DNA of 64,000 nucleotides from NCBI GenBank assembly GCA_038030265.1, contig CM075941.1, positions 53,483,952 to 53,547,951 on the forward strand, written 5' to 3'. Below are positions 36,001 through 45,204 of this stretch, piece by piece (position 1 is the stretch's first letter; each line of letters starts with the position of its first letter). The notes under the pieces are model-generated. The model saw only the letters and a program-made list of their open reading frames with translations. It was not told the origin of the DNA and ran no database searches. The DNA comes from Corythucha ciliata (lineage: Eukaryota; Arthropoda; Insecta; Hemiptera; Tingidae). A program made the translations under genes and the position numbers.

Positions 36001-39000
36001 GAGTTTTTCGAGAGTAAGAGAAGACGTTTTTGATTCCCAAGACTGAAGCTCGGGGTCTAATTGTTGCGATTGAGACAACGATTCGAAATCGAGAGCCGTT
36101 GAAACAGATTGTACTCGAGATAGGGCGTCCGCGACGACGTTGTCAGATCCTCCTACGTGTTGGATGTCGGTTGTGAACTGTGAAATGTATGTGAGCTGAT
36201 TACGTTGGACAGGGGGCAATTTGTCATGTTTTTGTGTGAAGATATGTGTGAGGGGTTTGTGGTCAGTGTAAGTTGTAAATACTTGGCCTTCCAGAAAATG
36301 CCGAAAATGATGAATTGCTTCATAAATCGCTAGAAGTTCTCTGTAGTAGACGGGCCACGCAGCTTGACGAGCAGAGATCTTTTTTTGAGAAAAAAGCGAG
36401 TGGTTGCCAAGCGTCATTGGTCTTCTGCTGGATGACAGCTCCGATGGCGTGATTAGAAACGTCTGTGAATAACGCCACTTCTGCTCCGGTTACAGGGAAT
36501 GTGAGGGAAACTGCCGAAGAGAATTTATTTTTGCAGTCGTTGAAAGCTTGTTCGAGAGTCGGAGTCCAAGTGATAGGGGTCGAGCCTTTGACGTCGGGGC
36601 CAAGAAGGGCGTGAAGAGGAGCTTGAACTTCTGCTGCCATGGGGATATGTCGTCTGTAAAAATTCAACATGCCGAGAAAACGACGGAGACCTTTTGCATC
36701 AGATGGTTGAGGATAGAATTGAATGGCGGCGACACGATCAGGCGGTGGGGCTATACCTTCGGCGGAAACACGATGCCCGAGAAAAATTACTTCGCTCGCA
36801 GCAAAAACGCTTTTCGAAGTGTTAATGACGACGCCGTAGTGCGACAGGCGTTTGAAAAGAGTTTCGAGATGAGCGATGTGTTCTGCTCTTGATTTGGAAA
36901 ATATGAGGATGTCGTCGATGTAGACATAACAGAAATCTAGGCCTCGAGTTACTTCATCCATGAAGCGCTGGAAAGTTTGAGCGGCGTTGCGAAGACCGAA
37001 GCACATAAATGGAAACTCGAACAAACCGAAAGGAGTTGAGATTGCTGTCTTACAAATGTCCGACTCGTTGACAGGAATTTGTTGATAGGCTTTAACCAAA
37101 TCAACTAGAGAGAAAATAGTAGAACCACTGATTGAATGAGCGAAATCATGTATGTGTCGAACGGGATAACTGTCAGGAATGGTACGTGCGTTTAGAGCGC
37201 GATAGTCGCCACAAGGGCGCCAGCCGGTGCCAGTTTTCTTTGGCACGATGTGAAGAGGGGATGCCCAAGGACTATCCGAAGGACGTGCGGTGCCTTCTTG
37301 AAGCATTGCTTCGAACTCTTTCTGTGCGATTTTTAAACGATCACCAGATAGACGACGTGGGCGAAAAGAAATTGGAGGGCCGGGAGCGGTATGTATGTAG
37401 TGTTTGGTCGAGTGTTTTATATCCCGAGGTACTACAGATGGACGAGTAATTTCTGGAAATCGTGAAAGTAACTCAGCGAACGGATGAGAATCGTCGATTG
37501 TTTTGATGTTGGGGTACGTCTGACTTATTTTTGAACAGGCGACGGAAAGTCCAGTTGTCCCATCGAGAAGACGGTGAGATCGGCAATCTGGCAACAGATG
37601 GAAATGGCCAAAAAAATCAAGAGTTAGCGTGACTGAGCCGTATGTGCTGATGTTCGACGTATTCGCGGCGTAAAGATCGAACGAGGTTTTAGGACGACGG
37701 TTTGAAAGAAAACGTGCCGGGAAACAACAAACGTCAGAACCGGTGTCGAGAAGAAACTGTTTTGCGGAATTACGGTCGGTAATGATAAGGCGGTACTTTC
37801 CGATTTTGCAGTCAGCTGCCGCCGTTACTGGCTGCTGGTGGCGTTTTTTGAATGAAACGAACAGGGCGGTCTGCATTTTGATGCTCGTTCATTGAACTTG
37901 GCGTGGTACCAACAGAATGTCGATTGTAAAGCTGCCGATGGACTGCGAGAACGGGTTGAATGACTTTGACGAGAACGGGAGCGAGAGTGTCGAGGGTTGT
38001 TGGAAATTCGGAGTGTGAGGTCTGCGAGCTGTTGATGAATCTTGGTGAGTTCACGACTGATATCTTGTCCTGGGGGAGATACAGCGTTGACGACGGGGAA
38101 AGAGGGATGAGAAGAAGCTATGGCAGGTTGAATTTCCATTATTTTGTCCGCTATTGCGGAGAGACGGTCGAGCGGCGAGTCAGACTGTGTTTGGAGAATG
38201 GCTTGGACAGGGGGCGGGAGACGTTGGATCCACAAAGATCTTAACAGATTTTCATGCACCGGGGTCGGTCCAGCCAGAGATCGTAAGTGTCGGAGGAATT
38301 GCGATGGTTTCCAGTCACCTAATTCCTCTTGGGAGAGTAGCTGTCGAACACGTTGAGACTCGGAAACAGAAAGGCGTTCGATGAGAGCGTTTTTGAGAGT
38401 TGTATAGGGGTTCTGCGCAGGAGGTGTTGCTACTAGGTCTTCGATTTCGCTGATATATCGTTCGTCGAGTTGAGAGATTAAATGCGAATACTTCGTTGTC
38501 TCTTGAGTGATGCCGGCGAGAGCGAATTGGGCATCTACTTGAGAAAACCACAATGTCGGTTTATTTCTCCAGAACGGAGGAAGTTTCGGAGTGACGCGGC
38601 TGACGAAGGCGGGGTTTGCGTTTTGAGGAGCGGCTTGATTATCGTGGCCGACCGGTGGAGCGGCGGGAGGCGTCAACTCTTGAATTTGTTGGCGTAATTG
38701 AGCGAGTTGCTCAACCAATTCTTCGATGTTGGCCATGTCACGTCGAGCGTCGGGGTCGGATGTCGAATTTTCTTGTTAATGAACGTCGCGGGTCACCAAT
38801 TTGAAGTGGTTTGGTTGTCACTTCTGAATAAGGCGCTTGAGACAAAAAGTATTTTATTTTTTGACAGAACCAAAAAACTCAAAAGTAGAAATTCTAAAAT
38901 CGGAACGGTACTAAATTCATATGTTCCTTATAAAACAATGTGGTCGAAAATTTTCACCACATTAGCTTCAAGCACAAAGAAGAACCAACCACTGCAAAGC

Positions 39001-40385
39001 TCCAACCACAGTTGAGCTCCAGTGAAGCTCACCGTTTTTTCTTCCTTTTCTTGATTTTTGAAATACGTGTCTCCAAGGGAAACCGGGACCGGGGATAAAG
39101 GATTCAGTGCCCCCTCCCCTCAAGTCAGGCATGCAGACTGCATTTTTCAATGGAGTATGGTCTGAGGGACACACTAAAAGAAACAAAAATGTGACGTCCC
39201 TGAAGTTTCTGATATTTGCATGATTGGTCTCAACCTTAAGGGCATGGGGACAGTTCCCACCCCCCACTGGAAATCGCTTGCGCCCCCTCGGTTGAGAATC
39301 ACTTGTCCAGGAGAATATGACACTTCTTGGATCGCCAGAAATTCAGGAACACACATATCATGTTTTATTCAGTCATAGTTTTGGTTTTTTTAGTTAGCCG
39401 ATTTTAAAGAATATTTGTCCATGTTTTTACGTATAAACGTCTTTACATGACTTTCTCCCCTCCAGGATTATTTCCTGTGTTTTCACGCTTTAAAGCAGTT
39501 TTCGTGCTTTGGCAAGCCCTTGAGAAGAATCGTTTTTATACAGACACGGTCTCGGATTGGCTCTTTTATCCGACGACGGCCCACTCTACGCCGTCGGTGG
39601 TCACGACGGATGGTCCTATTTGAACACTGTAGAGCGTCTCGACCCTGACACAGGGATTTGGAGTTATGTCGCACCAATGAACACTCCACGGTCGACAGTG
39701 GGTCTCGCCGTTCTCAACAACAAGTAAAACTCTCCCCTCCTCCCAGTATCCTCCCTAAGACCAGTATTAATTTAATGAAATTGGCGTTAAGGCTATACGC
39801 CGTAGGTGGTCGAGACGGCCTCTCCTGTTTGAAAACTGTTGAAGTTTACGACCCACGAGTCAATAAATGGACAAATTGCGCCCCAATGTCGAAAAGACGC
39901 AGCGGAGTCGCAGTGGCAGTTCTCAACGGGTATCTGTACGCTTTGGGCGGTCATGATGTTCCCACGACTATCAATTCTGCCGCTCGATTCGGATGCGTCG
40001 AAAGGTTAAAATTTACGATTTTTTTTTCCCTTGTCCCCCCCCCTCATTCGCTCCTTACACATCACTTTTCGTCGCTAAATAGGTACGATCCGAACACTGA
40101 TTCGTGGACGAGCGTTGCACCCATGAGCGTTGGGCGTGACGCCATCGGAGCCGGCGTACTGGGTAATCGTTTGATCGCTGTCGGCGGCTTCGACGGTCAT
40201 TCATATTTGCCCATCGTGGAAGCGTACAATCCTTACACTAATTCTTGGAGTCAGGTCAGGTCCCCCTTCGTCCCCTCCCTTGCATTTTAGGTTTTGCCTC
40301 ATGAATTGTGATTTAGGTGGCGTCTTTAAGTACTGGAAGGGCTGCGACGTGCGTCGTATTCGTCAAAAACTTTACGTTCACCTGA
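27056..40385 (+). CDS. KLHL5: BTB-BACK-Kelch protein, KLHL1/4/5 group
   Basis: Eleven exons: 27056-27135, 27211-27401, 27467-27825, 27883-27999, 28058-28153, 28223-28400, 28474-28690, 39544-39723, 39792-40004, 40083-40254 and 40317-40385. All introns are GT-AG and phases match throughout, giving 623 aa. Domains in order: a low-complexity Ser/Gly N-terminus, BTB ([20 protein letters not shown], about residues 80-190), BACK (about 190-300), then six Kelch repeats with diglycines ([56 protein letters not shown]). The phrases [20 protein letters not shown] and PRKST agree with vertebrate KLHL5, but KLHL1 and KLHL4 are nearly as close, so the symbol marks the group. Such proteins act as substrate adaptors for cullin-3 ubiquitin ligases or as actin-linked scaffolds. 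Exon 1 is chosen because the alternative ATG at 27203 lies directly before a good acceptor (CTAAC branch site, GTGCAG). Intron 7 is 10,853 bp and full of transposons. Confidence 0.9.
29410..29760. mobile_element. Foldback element in Kelch intron 7
   Basis: Inverted arms of about 100 bp. The left arm includes TCGATTTTCGGACGGTTC and the right arm GAACCGTCCGAAAATCGA; both continue into ACGATGTCCTC / GAGGACAACATCG. Arms lie at about 29410-29530 and 29640-29760. Indels separate the arms, so it is not recent. Confidence 0.65.
30062..30300. repeat. Minisatellite, CTGTGGTTGGACCTTTG unit
   Basis: About ten units of roughly 17-19 bp reading GCTGTGGTTGGACCTTT, ending in inverted units (AACCACAGCAAAGGTCCAAC). 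The Gypsy element is inserted at its right edge: related CCAACCACAG units reappear at 38985-39020 after the second LTR, so the array predates the insertion. Confidence 0.8.
30304..30463 (-). repeat. Gypsy 1 3' LTR
   Basis: 160 bp, beginning TGTGGTGAAAATTTTCGACC and ending AACCACTTCA on the minus strand. One substitution (C to A on the plus strand, in the run after GACAGAAC) separates it from the 5' LTR. Confidence 0.9.
30464..31077 (-). pseudogene. Gypsy 1 integrase C-half
   Basis: Resumes integrase beyond the hAT-like insertion with [15 protein letters not shown] (catalytic Glu) and [14 protein letters not shown], then the C-terminal domain ([19 protein letters not shown]), close to the 3' end. 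A frame change near 30730 separates two frames (30464-30733 and 30723-31058). Confidence 0.85.
31078..33601. mobile_element. hAT-like array element in Gypsy integrase
   Basis: Terminal inverted repeats CAGTGGCGTGCCCA (31078) and TGGGCACGCCACTG (33601) are perfect over 14 bp, with a perfect 8-bp target duplication CCGGGTGG (31070-31077, 33602-33609). These are hAT hallmarks. The 2,524-bp body encodes no transposase: most of it is a type B array of about 35-bp units (GCGAATCGTCAGTTTGGCC with ATTTTTAGGG), with G-rich stretches just inside both ends. Two internal words, near 32490-32545 and 33290-33340 (AAGCCCCTC then AATCCTGAATCC), resemble hAT ends of another subfamily, suggesting nested or composite growth. 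Confidence 0.85.
33602..34715 (-). pseudogene. Gypsy 1 RNase H and integrase N-half, copy 1
   Basis: A near-identical repeat of 35431-36551 with extra small indels. RNase H ([12 protein letters not shown]) is at 34318-34581 and the integrase core ([20 protein letters not shown]) at 33610-33998. It has one more missing base in a TTA run near 34362 and several differences near 34060-34100, so its frames are more broken than those of copy 2. Confidence 0.85.
35434..35971 (-). pseudogene. Gypsy 1 integrase N-half, copy 2
   Basis: Shows the zinc-binding part ([12 protein letters not shown]) and the first two core aspartates ([11 protein letters not shown] and ITTDRGMQF). The frame runs into hAT-like sequence directly after CHTTTYHPA, before the catalytic Glu. 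The downstream half of the enzyme is missing from this copy. Confidence 0.85.
35854..36417 (-). pseudogene. Gypsy 1 RNase H and linker, frameshifted, copy 2
   Basis: Continues the RNase H domain after the break ([27 protein letters not shown]) up to the linker before integrase ([13 protein letters not shown]). It lies in the second copy of the tandem duplication. A further frame change near 35950 separates it from the integrase frame. Confidence 0.8.
36320..37876 (-). CDS. Gypsy 1 Pol: protease, RT, start of RNase H
   Basis: A 518-codon frame. An aspartic protease motif ([13 protein letters not shown]) lies near residue 40. Reverse transcriptase shows [32 protein letters not shown] and the catalytic [11 protein letters not shown], then the RNase H start ([18 protein letters not shown]). 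The frame is lost around 36380 at a T7 run; the continuation is in another frame at 35854-36417. This could be a real mutation or a homopolymer error. Confidence 0.9.
   Translation of the reverse strand: MQTALFVSFKKRHQQPVTAAADCKIGKYRLIITDRNSAKQFLLDTGSDVCCFPARFLSNRRPKTSFDLYAANTSNISTYGSVTLTLDFFGHFHLLPDCRSHRLLDGTTGLSVACSKISQTYPNIKTIDDSHPFAELLSRFPEITRPSVVPRDIKHSTKHYIHTAPGPPISFRPRRLSGDRLKIAQKEFEAMLQEGTARPSDSPWASPLHIVPKKTGTGWRPCGDYRALNARTIPDSYPVRHIHDFAHSISGSTIFSLVDLVKAYQQIPVNESDICKTAISTPFGLFEFPFMCFGLRNAAQTFQRFMDEVTRGLDFCYVYIDDILIFSKSRAEHIAHLETLFKRLSHYGVVINTSKSVFAASEVIFLGHRVSAEGIAPPPDRVAAIQFYPQPSDAKGLRRFLGMLNFYRRHIPMAAEVQAPLHALLGPDVKGSTPITWTPTLEQAFNDCKNKFSSAVSLTFPVTGAEVALFTDVSNHAIGAVIQQKTNDAWQPLAFFSKKDLCSSSCVARLLQRTSSDL
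37825..38736 (-). CDS. Gypsy 1 Gag
   Basis: An intact 303-codon frame. The N-terminus has a coiled-coil-like heptad pattern ([18 protein letters not shown]), and a capsid-like block ([20 protein letters not shown]) follows. The C-terminus carries a Cys/His cluster ([18 protein letters not shown]) instead of a classical CCHC knuckle, as in one common group of animal Gypsy elements. It overlaps the pol frame by 52 bases, with pol in the -1 frame, so programmed -1 frameshifting is plausible. Confidence 0.85.
   Translation of the reverse strand: MANIEELVEQLAQLRQQIQELTPPAAPPVGHDNQAAPQNANPAFVSRVTPKLPPFWRNKPTLWFSQVDAQFALAGITQETTKYSHLISQLDERYISEIEDLVATPPAQNPYTTLKNALIERLSVSESQRVRQLLSQEELGDWKPSQFLRHLRSLAGPTPVHENLLRSLWIQRLPPPVQAILQTQSDSPLDRLSAIADKIMEIQPAIASSHPSFPVVNAVSPPGQDISRELTKIHQQLADLTLRISNNPRHSRSRSRQSHSTRSRSPSAALQSTFCWYHAKFNERASKCRPPCSFHSKNATSSQ
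38802..38961 (-). repeat. Gypsy 1 5' LTR
   Basis: 160 bp, near-identical partner of 30304-30463. The primer-binding site lies three bases inside it at 38781-38798. Confidence 0.9.
38970..39543. other. Distal part of Kelch intron 7
   Basis: After the 5' LTR there is a little CCAACCACAG minisatellite, then about 500 bp with no recognisable gene or element, up to the acceptor of Kelch exon 8. Confidence 0.4.
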
Positions 40386-40488
40386 ATGTTCTTCTTCAGT
40401 ATTCACGTGCCAAATTGTAGGTAGGCGACATTTTTCTTTGACTATACGACTGTAATTTTTTATACATTTTTTCTATGATTCGAATTTG

Positions 40489-40494
40489 AATAAA
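40489..40494 (+). terminator. AATAAA polyadenylation signal of Kelch gene
   Basis: AATAAA lies 104 bases after the Kelch stop codon and is followed by a T-rich stretch at about 40498-40506. It is still 80 bases short of the convergent dehydrogenase stop, so the two 3' ends are very close. Confidence 0.7.
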
Positions 40495-40573
40495 ATGTTT
40501 TTTTTTAGACATTCAAAGAAAGAAAGTGAAAATCCGGGTGTGATTTGTTTCATAGGGCGTTTAAAATATTTCT

Positions 40574-43166
40574 TCAGTTATACAAATTTGAATATACAGA
40601 CTGAGGAAAATGCTGAGAGATGAGCGCCTGGATTTTTTCCTTGCGGGTTACAGCCGTGTACCTGCTCAGTGGGAATGTTCGGGTAGCGGCGTCGCCTATG
40701 ATTTTCACTAAATGGCTCAATTCACCCTGATAAAGAAGTGTAAAATTTGTTTTCTTTTCGTTAAAGGGAAAAACGGTTGTTTGTTCAAATTTTTTTTTTT
40801 TTACGTTTGTGCTCTGGTACTCTTTCATAGTGCAAATTTGTCTTTCGAAGTAATCCTCGCCGTAGTCACTCCTCTGATCATCCGTTAATGACGTCCATAG
40901 AGTTCTCGCTTCGTCCAGCATGGCTTTGTTGTCGTACCAAGCCCCTGATTCAAACACACGTGAAAAAAAAAAAAAAAAAAAAAACGTACAGGAATTTTAG
41001 GCAGCTCTCCTTTCTACCTGTAGTCGTCAGGCCCGTTTCCACGAGAACAACATCGACGCCCCAACGTCTCATGTCAAGTCGTAGACACTCGGAGTAGGCG
41101 TCAAGCGCTGACGTGACCACACAAATGGGCGAACGAACCCCCGAAGGTATGCGTCCCAGAATGCTCGCGATGTTAATAATTCGTCCTATTTCAAGATGGC
41201 GGGGGGGGGGGGAATATTAAAATCGAGAGGTTTTTGTTTCTCTCTCGTCCGTACCTTTTGATCTGCGCAATAGAGGGAGAAAAGCGTTAGTCAAAGAGAT
41301 GACGCCCAGTAAATTGACTTCGAGAGTTTTTCTAAAGACAGACGGCGGTACCCATTCGGCTTCACCGAACGCTGACCATTTACCCGCATTGACAACAGCC
41401 CAAGCTCCTGTGTGTGTGTGGGGGGGGGGGGGGAGGAGGGCAGAGAACAGAAGAATTTGCATAAAATGTTCATTTTAGGCGTGAAGTTAGAGGCGTTGAA
41501 CAAACCCTGGCCATATTGTTTGACTCTGTCCAACGCTGCTTTGATGCTTTCATCGGACGTCACATCTAAATCGATCACTTGTAGCCTCCCTGAACATTCT
41601 TCTTTCAGTTTAGCTTTGAGTTCTGGACTGTTTAGAAACCAGCGAATACCGTGAGACCCTGAAAATGGGAAAATTGCCACAAAAAGGAGCACAAAATTGA
41701 TTTCAGGGCTTATAAAAGTTTACTAGTTCGTCCAGATATTTGGCGGTGGCGTAACCAATTTTAGTTTCACAGCCCGAGAGAACAATGCATTTCCCAGCTC
41801 GAGTCACCTGTTTTTTTTTTTTTTTTTCAAGTCGACGGAAACAAAAAAAATTGGAATCGTGCCAGAAATTCTTTCTTTTCTCCTCTGATCATCCGTTAAT
41901 GACGTCCATAGAGTTCTCGCTTCGTCCAGCATGGCTTTGTTGTCGTACCAAGCCCCTGATTCAAACACACGTGAAAAAAAAAAAAAAAAAAAAAACGTAC
42001 AGGAATTTTAGGCAGCTCTCCTTTCTACCTGTAGTCGTCAGGCCCGTTTCCACGAGAACAACATCGACGCCCCAACGTCTCATGTCAAGTCGTAGACACT
42101 CGGAGTAGGCGTCAAGCGCTGACGTGACCACACAAATGGGCGAACGAACCCCCGAAGGTATGCGTCCCAGAATGCTCGCGATGTTAATAATTCGTCCTAT
42201 TTCAAGATGGCGGGGGGGGAGAGAATATTAAAATCGAGAGGTTTTTGTTTCTCTCTCTCGTCCGTACCTTTTGATCTGCGCAATAGAGGGAGAAAAGCGT
42301 TAGTCAAAGAGATGACGCCCAGTAAATTGACTTCGAGAGTTTTTCTAAAGACAGACGGCGGTACCCATTCGGCTTCACCGAACGCTGACCATTTACCCGC
42401 ATTGACAACAGCCCAAGCTCCTGTGTGTGTGTGTGGGGGCGGGGGGGAGGGCAGAGAAGAGAAGAATTTGCATAAAATGTTCATTTTAGGCGTGAAGTTA
42501 GAGGCGTTGAACAAACCCTGGCCATATTGTTTGACTCTGTCCAACGCTGCTTTGATGCTTTCATCGGACGTCACATCTAAATCGATCACTTGTAGCCTCC
42601 CTGAACATTCTTCTTTCAGTTTAGCTTTGAGTTCTGGACTGTTTAGAAACCCAGCGAATACCGTGAGACCCTGAAAATGGGAAAATTGCCACAAAAAGGA
42701 GCACAAAATTGATTTCAGGGCTTATAAAAGTTTACTAGTTCGTCCAGATATTTGGCGGTGGCGTAACCAATTTTAGTTTCACAGCCCGAGAGAACAATGC
42801 ATTTCCCAGCTCGAGTCACCTGTTTTTTTTTTTTTTTTTTTTTCAAGTCGACGGAAACAAAAAAAATTGGAATCGTGCCAAGAAATTCTTTCATTTTCCT
42901 CAAGAAATTCGTCCCTCATTTTTTTTTTTTTTTTTTTTTACCTTCAAATTGTGGTAAAACAGCGTCACAGCCAGTGTCAGACCGAGAAAAATGATAAAAA
43001 GCGAAATGACGGATATTTGCGATATGTTGAGCGTGTTCAAAATTGTCGCGGCAATGACGGCAGCCGCGTGTGAAAAAACGAGCGGCAGTAGACATCTGTC
43101 GATGAGATCCCAAAGAACTTCCGGTTCGTCGGCCGACGACGACGCGAGATTTCCACTTTTTTTCAT
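40574..43166 (-). CDS. SDR9C-type short-chain dehydrogenase, catalytic pair lost
   Basis: Exons on the minus strand: 43166-42942, 42819-42736, 42670-42517, 42420-42268, 42196-42029, 40944-40805 and 40726-40574, giving 358 aa with matching phases and GT-AG introns. Exon 1 holds two hydrophobic segments, so the protein is probably membrane-anchored. The Rossmann start is VLSGCETKIGYATA (family TGxxxGxG), then WAVVNAG and INIASILGR. The family motif YxxxK is replaced: RSPICVVTSALDAYSE has Ile and Thr at the Tyr and Lys positions. The C-terminus (WTSLTDDQRSDYGEDYF, GDAATRTFPLSRY) resembles mitochondrial 3-hydroxybutyrate dehydrogenase BDH1 and RDH-like enzymes. Loss of Tyr/Lys argues against normal dehydrogenase activity. 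Exons 2-5 and part of 6 also occur as a second copy between exons 5 and 6, so intron 5 is 1,084 bp. Confidence 0.85.
40869..42895 (-). repeat. 1.01 kb tandem duplication inside the dehydrogenase gene
   Basis: Copy A is about 40869-41880 and copy B about 41881-42895. Copy A carries exon 6 (complete, with 3' flank), 5 (41018-41185), 4 (41255-41407), 3 (41506-41658) and 2 (41724-41807). Copy B repeats them, but its exon 6 is cut at 41881 after DDQR and has no donor. Exon 3 of copy A lacks one G of a GGG run, breaking its frame. Other differences are almost all in A, T, G or GT runs. The join uses a shared TCCTC word. Confidence 0.9.
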
Positions 43167-44057
43167 CGCCCGCAGTTGTTTTCCAGTTTTTTGTAACGGG
43201 TGAATTTAACAGCGGGAGGGGAAAAGGGAAGGGATCTCTCTCTTTATTTTTTCCCACACACATACACACACAACACCACGAAAAAAAAAAAAAAAAAAAA
43301 AACGCGACCCCCTAAATAAGGAGAGGCTCAGTTTTGTTGGAAAGGTAAATATACGACCGGGAGTTTTTTACTGAATTAACGCTCACCGCACAATGCCGGG
43401 TTTTGCTATGGTAAGGAATTGAGGGGGGGTGAAAGAGGGTTGTTTGCCGCTTTAATTCGTGGGCCGCAGGAGGGGGGACTAAATATAAATGTAGCCTAGT
43501 TTTAGAAATAGAAGCCCAAAAGACAAGACTCCCCCGCCATTCGACAGCAATTTAAAATAAATTCAACGGCGCGAACAAACTGTTATTCTCCGAAAAATTA
43601 CCGATATAAACCGGAAACTTAACAGTAGGAAATCGTGTGGGTGCCAGTGAGTTTAATATGTTGTGATTTCATGCATTTTTCGTCGGAAGTGATCCAAGTT
43701 TTATTCACCAATTATATGATTTCCGCTTAGTTAACGTTGGAGGTTAACTACAAACGGGAAATATATCTATGGATAGTCCGTTTCCAACTGAGCTCCGATA
43801 TTCGTTGTAAGAGGGAGAGACACGTCATGTACTAGGCAGTACGCCAATAAGAGGGTGATACATCTCGCCAAACAAGTCCGAGTTGAAGCTGCCGACAAGT
43901 GGTCGAGTGTGACTCATCTCCACTTTTTTACTAGTTGAGAAAAAAGTTCACAAATCCCTGGGAAAAACCAATGGAAATCTGCAAAATATGCTTGACATGC
44001 AAAGTATCAACATTGAAACTCCTGCGCTGCAAACCTGGACGTCCAGAATCCGCTCCA
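43167..44057. other. 5' flank of the dehydrogenase gene
   Basis: Contains a CACACA stretch (43256-43270) and an A run of about 23 bp (43279-43301). No other gene is recognised. The dehydrogenase promoter should lie at its left side, but no core element could be assigned. Confidence 0.35.
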
Positions 44058-44185
44058 GGGGCCCTAGTTAGAGTTGTCGGGAAATAATCCCGCAAGCGGT
44101 ATCCAAGGACGCTTCATCAGAAATAGTATTATCTCGCCATAGCAACCACCTCACGTGAGTTATTCCCGACAACTCGGAATAAGGC
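44058..44185. mobile_element. MITE with GGGGCC ends, copy 2
   Basis: Second copy of the element at 11319-11443, same orientation, starting GGGGCCCTAGTTAGAGTTGT. It keeps a stretch (TATTATCTCGCC) that is shortened in copy 1 and has a C where copy 1 has an A in the CTTAATC word. The right end stops at AAGGC rather than AAGGCCCC. Confidence 0.75.
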
Positions 44186-44189
44186 AGGG

Positions 44190-45000
44190 CTTTAGAATGA
44201 ACTATAAAAGGCGTTTTTTCATAGCTCAAAATCGCTCGTCTGACCACTTTACCGCAAGAATTACCCCGACGACGAACTCCTAGTACATTCTATTCTCCTG
44301 GTCAAAGAAGGACCAAAACTAGCCAAAAAAGACGATTTTGTGTGCCCCTTTCATTCAAATGTGACGCTAAAGCGGTAGTTTTCTGTATTTCGTCTTAGGA
44401 TAATGTAGGGTTGAAGGAGCTCGGCTGCTGTTGGAATTTTCTTCGTCATCGAGCTCCAAGCACATTCTGTTCTCCTGGTCAAAAAAGGACCAAAACTTGC
44501 AAAACGACTATTTAGTGCGCCCCTTTCATTCAAATGTGACGCTAAAGCGGTAGTTTTCTGTATTTCGTCTTAGGATAATGTAGGGTTGAAGGAGCTCGGC
44601 TGCTGTTGGAATTTTCTTCGTCATCGAGCTCCAAGCACATTCTGTTCTCCTGGTCAAAAAAGGACCAAAACTTGCAAAACGACTATTTAGTGCGCCCCTT
44701 TCATTCAAATGTTATGCTAAATCGGTCAGTTTCTGTATTTCGTATCAGGATAATATAATGCTGTAGGAGCTCGGCGGCCGTTAGAATTTATTTCATCAAC
44801 GAGCTCCCATCGCATTCTATTCTCCTGGTCAAAACCGTACCAAAACTTGCGAAAAATGACAATTTAGTGTCCCCTTTCATTCAAATGTGACGCTAATGCG
44901 GTCGTTTTCTGTCTTCCGTCTTGGGATAATATAGGGTTGAAGGAGCTCGGCTGCTGTTGGAATTTTCTTCATCATCGAGCTCCCAGTGTTGCGTCATTTT
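44190..45000. repeat. 175-bp tandem repeat array
   Basis: Units begin TTTCATTCAAATGTGACGCT at 44349, 44524, 44699 and 44875 (periods 175, 175 and 176), with a diverged unit before them. Each unit includes GGAGCTCGGCTGCTGTTGGA and TTCTCCTGGTCAAA. The units at 44349 and 44524 are nearly identical, so the array is still being homogenised or was recently expanded. Related diverged units lie at 55960-56169 and 59757-60560. The 60-codon minus-strand open frames are repeat shadows. Confidence 0.85.
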
Positions 45001-45048
45001 TTATAATTCCTCCATTAGTTATTACTAAAATATAAAAAAAAAAAAGCA

Positions 45049-45187
45049 GGGGGCTTATTCTCTAACTCCAAAGCAATAGCTTTTTCGAAGTCATATGTTT
45101 ATTTCATTAATTTTCTTCAAACAAATGAATGAAATAGACACATGGCTGGCGAAAAAAATATTGCTTGTTGTTAGAGAATAGGCCCCC
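45049..45187. mobile_element. MITE with GGGGGC ends, 139 bp
   Basis: Terminal inverted repeats of about 30 bp: GGGGGCTTATTCTCTAAC on the left and GTTAGAGAATAGGCCCCC on the right. Non-coding loop. Confidence 0.7.
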
Positions 45188-45204
45188 AGTTTTCAATAAA
45201 AAAA

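Larger units (their letters stand above)
32887..36551. repeat. 1.83 kb tandem duplication across hAT/Gypsy junction
   Basis: Copy 1 is 32887-34715 and copy 2 is 34716-36551. The unit runs from inside the hAT-like array, through its right end and the 8-bp flank, into Gypsy integrase and RNase H. The join at 34716-34720 (TCAAG) sits at short homology: TCAAG in the hAT array and TCGAG in Gypsy. Copies differ mainly by short indels and a few bases. Confidence 0.9.
30304..38961 (-). mobile_element. Ty3/Gypsy LTR retrotransposon 1, nested
   Basis: Two 160-bp LTRs (30304-30463 and 38802-38961) differ by one base. They start TG and end CA on the coding (minus) strand and are flanked by the target duplication TTAG (30300-30303, 38962-38965). 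A primer-binding site, TGGTGACCCGCGACG, follows the 5' LTR (38798 downward), and a purine tract ending AAGGGGGTGA precedes the 3' LTR (30464-30479). Gene order gag, protease, RT, RNase H, integrase is that of Ty3/Gypsy. The integrase is split by a hAT-like element at 31070-33602, and about 1.83 kb is tandemly duplicated, so the copy is not intact. Without insert and duplication it would be about 4.3 kb. Confidence 0.9.
28691..39543 (+). other. Kelch intron 7, transposon-swollen
   Basis: The donor AG|GTAAAT at 28691 and the acceptor TATACAG|A at 39543/39544 rejoin the Arg codon between Kelch repeats 2 and 3 with no lost residues. The other nine introns are 57-78 bp. Contents: loose TTTTGTGGTTAGAGC repeats (28985-29300), a foldback (29410-29760), a minisatellite (30062-30300), a Gypsy element (30304-38961) with a hAT-like insertion and a tandem duplication, and 580 bp of unrecognised sequence after it. 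Confidence 0.85.

Noticed and set aside
42207..42674. 155-codon plus-strand frame
   Set aside because: Antisense shadow of the dehydrogenase exons 3 and 4.
44351..44708. Two identical 60-codon minus-strand frames
   Set aside because: Repeat shadows produced by the 175-bp tandem units.
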